Under the pieces are notes generated by a model, which worked only from the letters and a program-made list of their open reading frames with translations, was not told the DNA's origin and made no database searches. The position numbers and the translations under genes were made by a program. From assembly GCF_000190595.1 (NCBI RefSeq), contig NC_015167.1, positions 2,712,501 through 2,776,500 on the forward strand: DNA of 64,000 nucleotides. Reading direction: 5' to 3'. Below are positions 54,855 to 63,085 of this stretch, piece after piece; position 1 is the first letter of the stretch; every line of letters starts with the position of its first letter. The DNA is from Cellulophaga lytica DSM 7489 (GTDB lineage Bacteria > Bacteroidota > Bacteroidia > Flavobacteriales > Flavobacteriaceae).

Positions 54855-56342
54855 GTGAGCGTTAAAGAAGAAGTTTTAGTAAAAGAAAATTTAGAAAATT
54901 ATTTTCAGCAATTTTCTAAAGGAGTTATAGGTAGTAACCATTATTTTAAAACCTTATACGGTAAACAAAAGTTGGTTTACGCAGATTGGATAGCAAGCGG
55001 AAGATTGTATGCTCCTATTGAAGAAAAAATGCAGTATAAAATAGGGCCAATGGTTGCTAATACACATTCTTTTTCTAGTGAAACAGGCAAAGCATCTACC
55101 TATGCTTATAAATTAGCAAGAAGAATAATTAAAGAACATGTAAATGCTAATGATGACGATGTTTTAGTTACAACTGGTACTGGTATGACTGGTGCAATTG
55201 TTAAGCTTCAGCGTTTAATAGGGTTACGTAAAAGTTTTAAACACAAACCAAATAGAGTAGATAGGCCAGTTGTTTTTATTACACATATGGAACACCACTC
55301 TAACCACGTTTCTTGGATGGAAACTTTAGCAGATGTTGTTATTTTAGACTGTGATGAAAATAAACTTGTAGACGTTAATAGCTTAGAACAAAAATTATTA
55401 GAATATGCAGATAGGCCAATGAAAATTGGTGCTTTTACAGCTTGTTCTAATGTTACCGGTATTATTACACCTTACCAAGAGTTGGCTAAAATAATGCACA
55501 AACATAACGGATATTGTGTGGTAGACTTTGCTGCCTCTGCACCTTATGTAAAAATGGATATGCATCCAGCAGATCCAGAAGCTTATTTAGATGCTATTGC
55601 ATTTTCTCCGCATAAATTTTTGGGAGGACCAGGAAGTTGTGGAGTGTTAGTGTTTAATAAAAAACTATACAATGCTAAATGCCCAGATACTCCAGGTGGT
55701 GGTAATGTAAAATGGACAAATCCTTGGGGTAGTTATAGCTATTTTGATGATATAGAGGTTAAAGAAGATGGTGGTACTCCAGGTTTTTTACAAACTATGA
55801 AGGCTGCCTTAACTATTAGGTTAAAAGACCAAATGGAGGTAAGTAAAATTCACAAAAGAGAAGAAGAATTATTACAATTAAGCTACCAGAAATTAGGAGA
55901 AATAAACGGCCTAGAAATTTTAGGAAGTACAGACGTACCAAGAATTGGTTGTATTTCATTTACAATGTCTAACATACATTATAATTTAATTGTTAGGTTA
56001 TTAAATGATAGGTTTGGTATACAAGTAAGAGGTGGTTGGTCATGTGCTAGTACTTACGGTCATTATTTATTTGACATAGATAGAAGAAAATCTAAAAAAA
56101 TAACACGTAATATTATAAATAAAGACCTTAGTAATAAGCCTGGTTGGGTACGCTTATCTTTACATCCTTTAATGACTAATGAAGACGTAATTTTTATTAG
56201 TGAGGCTTTAAAAGAAATACAAAAAAAGATTGCACTTTGGAAATGTGATTATAAATACAACCCAACAACAAATGAATGGGATTGTCTACAAAGAGGAGAT
56301 CAAGAAATTAAACAAGAGGTATGCAAATGGTTTAGTTTGTAA
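54855..56342 (+). CDS. Class V PLP-dependent aminotransferase (cysteine desulfurase-like)
   Basis: A 495-aa fold-type I PLP enzyme of the aminotransferase class V / SufS-NifS superfamily. Motifs: YADWIASGRLYAPIEEKM (N-terminal substrate region), HMEHHSNHVSWME near residue 145, VVDFAASAPYVKMDM (PLP-binding Asp), the Schiff-base Lys254 in AFSPHKFLGGPGSCGVL, and a C-terminal GGWSCASTYGHYLF whose Cys may be the persulfide residue (inference). It is longer than SufS (about 400 aa). The start is GTG at 54855: the only nearby ATG (54850) hits TGA after two codons, and an in-frame stop lies just upstream. The gene follows a terminator-like element without room for a promoter between them. Confidence 0.88.
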   Translation: MSVKEEVLVKENLENYFQQFSKGVIGSNHYFKTLYGKQKLVYADWIASGRLYAPIEEKMQYKIGPMVANTHSFSSETGKASTYAYKLARRIIKEHVNANDDDVLVTTGTGMTGAIVKLQRLIGLRKSFKHKPNRVDRPVVFITHMEHHSNHVSWMETLADVVILDCDENKLVDVNSLEQKLLEYADRPMKIGAFTACSNVTGIITPYQELAKIMHKHNGYCVVDFAASAPYVKMDMHPADPEAYLDAIAFSPHKFLGGPGSCGVLVFNKKLYNAKCPDTPGGGNVKWTNPWGSYSYFDDIEVKEDGGTPGFLQTMKAALTIRLKDQMEVSKIHKREEELLQLSYQKLGEINGLEILGSTDVPRIGCISFTMSNIHYNLIVRLLNDRFGIQVRGGWSCASTYGHYLFDIDRRKSKKITRNIINKDLSNKPGWVRLSLHPLMTNEDVIFISEALKEIQKKIALWKCDYKYNPTTNEWDCLQRGDQEIKQEVCKWFSL

Positions 56343-56378
56343 CAACTTAACAAGAACTTAATTTAGTTTTTATTTCTA

Positions 56379-56420
56379 GAAAACGCTGGTAACTTTATTT
56401 GTTATCGGCGTTTTCGTTTT
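56379..56420. terminator. Bidirectional intrinsic terminator
   Basis: A long stem, GAAAACGCTGGTAAC paired with GTTATCGGCGTTTTC through two G-T wobbles, with a 7-nt loop and a T-rich tail. It lies between the aminotransferase gene and the convergent GDPD-GH16 gene. Confidence 0.85.
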
Positions 56421-56429
56421 TAGTATTTC

Positions 56430-58022
56430 TTAATTGTTTTGTAGCTCTTCTTTTTTCTGAAAAACTCTAACATAATCTACAGCCATATGTTGAGGAAAAA
56501 CGGTATCATCAATTCCTTTTTGTCCGCCTAGCATACCACCAACAGATACATTTAAAATTAAATAAAATTTTTGATCAAAAGGCCATTCTGCCGTTGTCTT
56601 GTGCTCATTAGCAAAACTATTATAAACCACGTCATCCAGAATAAAATCCATTTTTTCTGGTGTCCATTCTAATGAGTATGTATGGTAAGTATCATTAGGG
56701 TTACTTATAAAAGTTTTTTTCCCTTTTTGTGTTTTTTTTAAGTGGTTGTATGCTTTTGTGTGTATAGTTCCAAAAATAGAATCTGGACTAAAGCCTACGT
56801 ATTCCATAATATCAATTTCACCACTTTCTGGCCAGCCAACCTCTTTTCTATTTTCTCCTAACATCCATATGGCAGGCCATAAGCCTATTCCTTTAGGAAG
56901 TTTAGCCCTAACATCTATACGGCCATATTTCCAAGATGCTAAGCCCTGAGTCTTTATTCTGGCAGAAGTGTATTTTGCGCTATCAATTTTAGGAATATAA
57001 TGTAACCAGCTTTTGTTTTTAAATGCATTACTTTTATAATCCTTGTTGGCAACACTTTCTTTGTGGGCTTCTATAATTAAATTTCCTTTTTCTACTCTTA
57101 CATTTTTAGTATTACTTGTAAAGTATTGTTTTTCTTCATTACTTATAAAGCCAATATCATATACCCATTTTTTATTGTTGGGAGCTCCTTTGTAATTAAA
57201 CTCATCACTCCATACTAGTTGATAGCCATTAGAAACTGGATTTTTTTTTAACCTTTTAAATAGTAGTTCTGGTTCGTTAGTTGTAATATAATTAAAATTA
57301 TGGGCAATAAATAAATCTAAGTTTTCTTCATTATTTACAGTCCATACGTTAAGAGCTAAATTTAGTTTTTTAGCTTCTTTTATCCATTCTGGATGTTTTT
57401 TAAATACATTTTTTTCATAATCTAGTCCAGAAATTGAATCCTTTTTTAGTTGACTAGGAGCTTTAGATCCGTCTAAATACTGTGTATTAGCATTAGGGTC
57501 TAGTTCTTTTATTTTTAGCAGTATGTTGTAACTAAAGCTTATGTACGTTTTTATATAAGGGTCTGCTTTTAGCCTTTTAACTTCTTTAATTACTTTTTCG
57601 GTAATTATAGAGTTACGCTCTTTGTATTTAGAGGGTTTTATTTCTAAAACTAGTCCTGTAGAGGTATTATTTTTCATACCAGCAAGCAAATAGTCTTTTA
57701 AAGTTGGTAATGTTTCTCCGTTAGATAATTTTTTTTTAGATAACTCTGCAAATGTGGTATCTTCAATAGGTAAGTTGTTGTAAGTAGGGTCATGGGTTAC
57801 AATTAGTATATTGTCAGAAGTCATTCTAACATCAAATTCTGAACCAGTACAATTTAGGGAAATAGCTTCTTTTAATGCAGCAATTGAATTTTCTGGTAAA
57901 TTTTTATTTTTCCAAGCACCACGGTGTGCAACTACTGGGTTATCTGCAAATAATATTTTATTAGTATTATTTGTTTTACAGGCACTAAGAGCAAGAATAA
58001 ACGCTAAAAATAAGATACGCAT
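56430..58022 (-). CDS. GDPD - GH16 fusion lipoprotein
   Basis: A 530-aa lipoprotein from the ATG at 58022 (MRILFLAFILALSAC, Cys15). The earlier in-frame ATG at 58067 would spoil the signal peptide. Residues about 28-260 are a glycerophosphodiester phosphodiesterase domain with His33-Arg34 (VVAHRGAWKN), PENS, Glu62/Asp64 (SEFDVR) and His77 (THDPTYN), all catalytic/metal residues present. Residues about 265-525 are a GH16 beta-glucanase domain (LVWSDEFNYKG, WPAIWMLGE) with the catalytic ExDxxE as Glu402, Asp404 and Glu407 in GEIDIMEYVG. GH16 enzymes cut beta-1,3/1,4 glucans such as laminarin, or algal galactans. The gene ends the susC-susD operon. The substrate could be a beta-glucan bearing glycerophosphate (inference). 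Confidence 0.9.
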   Translation of the reverse strand: MRILFLAFILALSACKTNNTNKILFADNPVVAHRGAWKNKNLPENSIAALKEAISLNCTGSEFDVRMTSDNILIVTHDPTYNNLPIEDTTFAELSKKKLSNGETLPTLKDYLLAGMKNNTSTGLVLEIKPSKYKERNSIITEKVIKEVKRLKADPYIKTYISFSYNILLKIKELDPNANTQYLDGSKAPSQLKKDSISGLDYEKNVFKKHPEWIKEAKKLNLALNVWTVNNEENLDLFIAHNFNYITTNEPELLFKRLKKNPVSNGYQLVWSDEFNYKGAPNNKKWVYDIGFISNEEKQYFTSNTKNVRVEKGNLIIEAHKESVANKDYKSNAFKNKSWLHYIPKIDSAKYTSARIKTQGLASWKYGRIDVRAKLPKGIGLWPAIWMLGENRKEVGWPESGEIDIMEYVGFSPDSIFGTIHTKAYNHLKKTQKGKKTFISNPNDTYHTYSLEWTPEKMDFILDDVVYNSFANEHKTTAEWPFDQKFYLILNVSVGGMLGGQKGIDDTVFPQHMAVDYVRVFQKKEELQNN

Positions 58023-58056
58023 ATTTGTATTTATATAAATTATTATGTAATAAAAT

Positions 58057-58083
58057 GCTAAGGACAATTAAATTGCCCTTAGC
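58057..58083 (-). terminator. Intercistronic hairpin between susD and the GDPD-GH16 gene
   Basis: Arms GCTAAGGACAATT and AATTGCCCTTAGC pair over 13 positions with one mismatch. Leftward only a weak ATTTTATT follows, so it is a poor terminator and may instead protect the upstream susCD mRNA or lower read-through. Confidence 0.5.
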
Positions 58084-58118
58084 TTTAAAAAACTAGGTAA
58101 CTAAAAAACTAAACTTAA

Positions 58119-59729
58119 TTAATATCCTGTGTTTTGTGGGTAACTAGCTCCTAATAAATCTAAATCTTCCTGAAAAATTGGAAAATTAATATAATGATCT
58201 TTCCAATTTATTCTTGGGTCTTTACTTCCTCCAAAATAGTTTGGATAATATTCGCCATCTCCAGAGAAATTTATCATTTGATTATTTAAAACATCAGCTC
58301 CCATTCTTTTTAATGTAAACCAACGCTCTCCTTCAAATGCTAGTTCACGAGCATTTTCATCTAGTATATCTTGCATAGTAACACTAGTTAAAGGTGCTGC
58401 ATTTGCTCTTGTTCTAATTGCATTTATGTATGGCAAAGCATCTCCGCTAGATCTTAAAATAGCTTCTGCAGCTATTAAATAGGTTTCTGCTAGTCTGTAA
58501 ACTAAAATATTACTTCTTTGTGTGTAAGAGTTAGGGTCGTCATCTTCTTGTGCAAATTTTATACAAGAAGGGTGTAACCTTTGGTAGTACCTTGTGTAAG
58601 TGTCACTAGGGTTATCTAAATCAGTTATAGGTTTATAAATATCTATTTCATCACCAATATTATCTCCTGTATTGTAATAATATTTTAGCCTAAAATAGGT
58701 GTTGTCATCTCTTGTGTCATTTGGGTCTTCTGCTAAAAGATTTAATAAATATAGGTTTGGTAAAACTCTAGAAAAACCTCTACCGCCTTGTTCTATATCT
58801 GAGTTTATGCCAGATATTTGAAAATATTGAGTTACATAGTTGGCATTCATCATAGTTGCGTCTCCACCTCCTAATACATCATCTTGTGACTGTATAACAA
58901 ATAATTGCTCGCTATTATTTAGGTCACCTTTAAAAACATCTGCAGTAGAAGAAACTAAACTGTGTGGGCTTTCTGGATCTTCAATTACAGATAAAGCTTG
59001 TTCTTTAGCTTCTAACCAATCTCCTTGCCACATAGCTACTTTAGCTTTTATGTGTTTAGCTGTTCCTTTAGAAACTCTACCAAAGTTTACATTCCAATCT
59101 AAATGTTCTATAGCAAAATTTAAATCGCTGTTTAATAAAGCAAAAATTTCTTCTTTTGATGATTTATTCTCTATAACATTAAAAGCATTATCTACAGTTA
59201 CAGATTCTGTTGTAACATATATGTTGTTATACATTCTGTACAGAAAAAAATAAGACTGCGCTCTAAAGAATTTTGCTTCTGCAATAATTTGGTTTCTAGT
59301 GTCCTCATCTATATTATCTACAACCTCTGCTGCATTAATAATATCTGTAGCTTTATTGGTAATGTTGTAGTAATGTTTCCAAAATAAAGAAGAAACCAGT
59401 TCTGTGCCATAATCTATTGGTGATACGCCTCTTTCATACCTTCCCATTAAGCCTGTATAACCAGATCTACTAAAGGTTAAATCGCTTCTAGAAGATAAAA
59501 GAACAGCTCCCATGTAATCTTCTGTTCTTTGGTCATACCTATCTCTATTAAATTTATATAAACTTACTACGCCAGATTTTAAACCTTCTTCTGTAGTGTA
59601 TACATAGTTAGAGTCTATTAATGTGCTTGGCTGCTCTTCTAAATAGTCTTGGCAACTAACCATACTAATTATGATAAAAGCAAACCCTAAAATACTATTA
59701 GCTTTTTTGTATATATATGTTGTATTCAT
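58119..59729 (-). CDS. SusD/RagB family lipoprotein (second polysaccharide locus)
   Basis: A 536-aa surface lipoprotein (ILGFAFIIISMVSC). SusD fold features: EAKFFRAQSYFFLYRMYNN near residue 155, RLAETYLIAAEAILRSSGDA near residue 415, ARELAFEGERWFTLKRMGAD, and the C-terminus NFPIFQEDLDLLGASYPQNTGY. It is the binding partner of the SusC encoded 16 bp upstream. Sequence does not reveal the glycan; the downstream GH16 suggests a beta-glucan or galactan. Confidence 0.94.
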   Translation of the reverse strand: MNTTYIYKKANSILGFAFIIISMVSCQDYLEEQPSTLIDSNYVYTTEEGLKSGVVSLYKFNRDRYDQRTEDYMGAVLLSSRSDLTFSRSGYTGLMGRYERGVSPIDYGTELVSSLFWKHYYNITNKATDIINAAEVVDNIDEDTRNQIIAEAKFFRAQSYFFLYRMYNNIYVTTESVTVDNAFNVIENKSSKEEIFALLNSDLNFAIEHLDWNVNFGRVSKGTAKHIKAKVAMWQGDWLEAKEQALSVIEDPESPHSLVSSTADVFKGDLNNSEQLFVIQSQDDVLGGGDATMMNANYVTQYFQISGINSDIEQGGRGFSRVLPNLYLLNLLAEDPNDTRDDNTYFRLKYYYNTGDNIGDEIDIYKPITDLDNPSDTYTRYYQRLHPSCIKFAQEDDDPNSYTQRSNILVYRLAETYLIAAEAILRSSGDALPYINAIRTRANAAPLTSVTMQDILDENARELAFEGERWFTLKRMGADVLNNQMINFSGDGEYYPNYFGGSKDPRINWKDHYINFPIFQEDLDLLGASYPQNTGY

Positions 59730-59745
59730 AATGTTTGTTTTTAAA

Positions 59746-62700
59746 TTATAAACTTGCTTTTACACCAAATGTGAAACTTCTAGAATCTGGATAACCTGTA
59801 TCTGAACTAGAAAATGTATTTCTAATATTTACTTCTGGGCTATAACCTATATAATCTGTATTGGTAAATAAGTTGGTAGCAGTTACATAAAATTTAATTT
59901 GATCTACATTAATTTTAGATAAAAAGTTTTGTGGTAAACTATACCCTAAACTTAAAGTTCTTAGCCTAACATAGGATGCGTCTTTAACAGCAAGGGAGTT
60001 TAAATACTGTGGTGTAGAGTCATAACTAGGTCTAGGGAAACTTGTAGACGGATTTTCTGGTGTATAATAAGGTACTTTTACACCATTTAATTTACCAGAT
60101 AAAGTACCACCATTATTAAAGTCTGATAAAAATGGGTTTACTTTAGTAGCCCCTTCTACAGCATAAAAATCTACAAACAAATCAAAACCTTTGTAAGATA
60201 GTGTTGTAGATAAAGAGCCAAACCAATCTGGGTTAGGATCTGTAAATACTCTGTCTTCTTGTGTTATAGCACCATCACCATTTGTGTCTTTAATTCTAAT
60301 ATCTCCAGGCCTTAAATCTTCTTGTGTAATTGTAGATTCTGGGTTTGCTTGTGGTGCATTTGCAAAGTCGTCTCCTTCTTGAAAAATTCCATCAAACTGA
60401 TACTGTCTAATAACTCCTGTTGGTTGCCCTACATAGTAGTTATAGGCATCATCCTCTAAAATAGGTTCTCCATTACCATCGTTATATAAGTTAACTAATT
60501 CATTTTTATTGTTAGACCAGTTTGTAGAAACAGACCATCTAAAATCTTCAGTATTAATTAGGTTGGCAGTTAAGCTTAACTCTATACCAGAATTTTTTAA
60601 TTCACCAGCATTAAAATAGGTGTATCTATAACCTGTGGTAGATGGCACACCTCTTCTTAACAATAAATCTTTAGTTCTAGCATCATAATATTCTGCAGTA
60701 CCAGTTAAAAAGTTTTTAAACAATGAAAAATCTAATCCGAAATTTAAGGTTGTAATGGTCTCAAATTTTAGATTTACATTTGGTAATACTACAGATGGTG
60801 AGTAACCAGATGCAGATTCGCTATCAAAAACATAATTTTGTCCTTCTGCAGTAAACAAAGATGTATATGGTCTACTAATACCATTTACTAAAGAGCCATA
60901 ACTTGCTCTAAACTTTAATTCTTGTACAGCAGTAGATTCTTTCAAGAAGTTTTCGTTGTGAATTTTCCAAGCAACTGAAGCAGCAGGGTTATGACTCCAT
61001 TTATTACCCTCGGCATTTACAGATGCACCATCTGCTCTATAAGTTGCAGAAAATAAGTACTTATCTAATAAAGTATAACGAGCTCTAGCCATAAAAGAGG
61101 CACTCTTAAAAGTGTTTTGGTCTCTTTCTACAGTAACATTACCAATGGCATTTGTAATACCATTATACCCTAAGCTTTCGTTTATAAAACTCCTGCCTTC
61201 TGTAAATGTTCTTGTAAATTTGTCTTCTTGTACAGACTGTACTAGCGTTAGGTTAAACTTGTTGTTGTTATTAAAGTCATTAGTATAAGTTAAAATATTT
61301 TCAACTAAATAAGACTCTTTTAACTGGTTGTCTATCCTAGCTATACCACTATCTGTATCACCAGCAGAACTTAAAGAAGATTGGTATTGGCCTCTTTCAG
61401 AATTTTTTCTAGTTAAATTGGTTTTTAATTGATAATGTAAATTTTTAGTTATTTGGTATGATGGAGATAAATTGATAATAAAATCGTTTCCTTTTTCATC
61501 ATTATCTTGCTCTCTTAAATTCCATAATGGGTTTGTAGCAGATAATTCTTCTCCGCTAGGGTATTGAGTTAAACTACCATCTTCATTATAGGCTTTGCCT
61601 AATGGGGAAAAAGTAATTACATTAATATTGGCAGCTCTCTCTATATCATCAGACAATAAGTTAAAATCAAAATTTACAGAGAATTTATCATTTATTTTTT
61701 GGTCTACGTTTAGTCTTAAATTTTTACGTGTATAGCTTGATGATGGAATTATACCGTCTTCTTTAAAATAGTTTACACTAGCATATACTTTTGTAAAATC
61801 TGTTCCTCCAGAAACATTTAAAGATTGACTATTAACTAAGCCAGATCTTAATAATTCATCTTCCCAATCTACAAATTCATTATTTGCTATAGATTCCATT
61901 TCAATTTCAGAAAATGCATCTTCTTCATTTGGGTATTCATTTGTTGCATTGTTAGAACGTATAGCTTCTCTTCTTAGTTGTGCAAATTCTTCACCGCTAT
62001 ACACATCAAAATTTCGTTCAATAGATTTTGTAGTTACATAACCATGATAAGAGACGTTTACTTTACCACTTTCTCCTCTTTTTGTTGTTACTAAAATAAC
62101 ACCGTTAGCACCTCTAGATCCGTAAATAGCTTGTGCAGAAGCATCTTTTAATACCTCTATAGATTTAATATCATCAGAATTTATGTCTTCTATACCACCT
62201 TCTCTAATAATACCGTCTACTACATAAATAGCACTTGTATTACCTTCTATAGAACTACGGCCTCTAAAAATAATTTCAGAAAAACCACCAGGTCTTAAAG
62301 TTCCGCCTCCGACTTCTACTTGTAAACCAGCAACTCTACCTCTTAGCATTTCTGTAACGTCAGATGTTGGTGTTAGTGTTGCTTTACTTAGGTCTGTGGT
62401 AGCTACAGCGTTTACTAAATCACTTTTTTTCTGTGTACCGTATCCTACAACAATAACTTCGTCTAAGGCACTAGCATCTTCAGTTAATGTTATTGTTAAA
62501 GGAGCGTTTGTAATGGATACTTCTTTTGTAACATAACCTACATAAGATATAACTAAGGTTTGTGACGCTGTAGAGGTCTCTATACTAAACTCTCCATCAA
62601 AGTTTGTAGTTGTACCTATACTTGTACTTTTTAAGAGCACAGTTGCTCCTAATAAAGGAATTCCATTCTGGTCTAATACTTTACCAGATACTGTTTTTTG

Positions 62701-62787
62701 GTCTTGAGCATTTACTATAGTATTAGATAAAAATAGTAGTGCTATAAAAACCAATAATTTTGGTTGTTTTAATAGTTTTGAAATCAT
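59746..62787 (-). CDS. SusC-like TonB-dependent outer-membrane transporter (second polysaccharide locus)
   Basis: A 1013-aa receptor with signal peptide (LLVFIALLFLSNTIVNAQ). A carboxypeptidase-regulatory-like domain (KTVSGKVLDQNGIPLLGATVLLKS) is followed by the conserved EVIVVGYGTQKKSDLVNAV stretch, a plug with FRGRSSIEGNTSAIYVVDGII and VEVLKDASAQAIYGSRGANGVI-type motifs (here IEVLKD), and a barrel ending GVKASL. It should import oligosaccharides released by the GH16-containing surface protein. First gene of a leftward susC-susD-GDPD/GH16 operon. The 298 bp upstream are AT-rich and contain repeated GGCAA/TTGCC half-sites near 62979-63000 but no exact TAnnTTTG box. Confidence 0.95.
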   Translation of the reverse strand: MISKLLKQPKLLVFIALLFLSNTIVNAQDQKTVSGKVLDQNGIPLLGATVLLKSTSIGTTTNFDGEFSIETSTASQTLVISYVGYVTKEVSITNAPLTITLTEDASALDEVIVVGYGTQKKSDLVNAVATTDLSKATLTPTSDVTEMLRGRVAGLQVEVGGGTLRPGGFSEIIFRGRSSIEGNTSAIYVVDGIIREGGIEDINSDDIKSIEVLKDASAQAIYGSRGANGVILVTTKRGESGKVNVSYHGYVTTKSIERNFDVYSGEEFAQLRREAIRSNNATNEYPNEEDAFSEIEMESIANNEFVDWEDELLRSGLVNSQSLNVSGGTDFTKVYASVNYFKEDGIIPSSSYTRKNLRLNVDQKINDKFSVNFDFNLLSDDIERAANINVITFSPLGKAYNEDGSLTQYPSGEELSATNPLWNLREQDNDEKGNDFIINLSPSYQITKNLHYQLKTNLTRKNSERGQYQSSLSSAGDTDSGIARIDNQLKESYLVENILTYTNDFNNNNKFNLTLVQSVQEDKFTRTFTEGRSFINESLGYNGITNAIGNVTVERDQNTFKSASFMARARYTLLDKYLFSATYRADGASVNAEGNKWSHNPAASVAWKIHNENFLKESTAVQELKFRASYGSLVNGISRPYTSLFTAEGQNYVFDSESASGYSPSVVLPNVNLKFETITTLNFGLDFSLFKNFLTGTAEYYDARTKDLLLRRGVPSTTGYRYTYFNAGELKNSGIELSLTANLINTEDFRWSVSTNWSNNKNELVNLYNDGNGEPILEDDAYNYYVGQPTGVIRQYQFDGIFQEGDDFANAPQANPESTITQEDLRPGDIRIKDTNGDGAITQEDRVFTDPNPDWFGSLSTTLSYKGFDLFVDFYAVEGATKVNPFLSDFNNGGTLSGKLNGVKVPYYTPENPSTSFPRPSYDSTPQYLNSLAVKDASYVRLRTLSLGYSLPQNFLSKINVDQIKFYVTATNLFTNTDYIGYSPEVNIRNTFSSSDTGYPDSRSFTFGVKASL

Positions 62788-63085
62788 AGATAGTTAATTT
62801 TTCTCAAATAAACAGATAGTTCTATTTGTTTGTATTAACGAAATGTTATGAAACTAGCTGTTTAAGTATTGCTAAATTATACTATTAAAAATGAGAATAA
62901 TTAAATTTTAACTATACAAAAACATACATTTTACATTTTATTGTATCTTTTTTTGGTAATTAAGCAATTACAGTGGTTTGGCAATTGTTTTATTTTGCCC
63001 ATAAAGCCAAAAAACTGCCAAAAAAGAGAGAAAATTGGCTTGTAGTAGTGGTATTGTAGTGGTAATATTAAGCTAATATTATCAA

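Noticed and set aside
58023-58067. N-terminal extension of the GDPD-GH16 protein
   Set aside because: It would push the lipoprotein signal MRILFLAFILALSAC inward; the ATG at 58022 fits the signal peptide.
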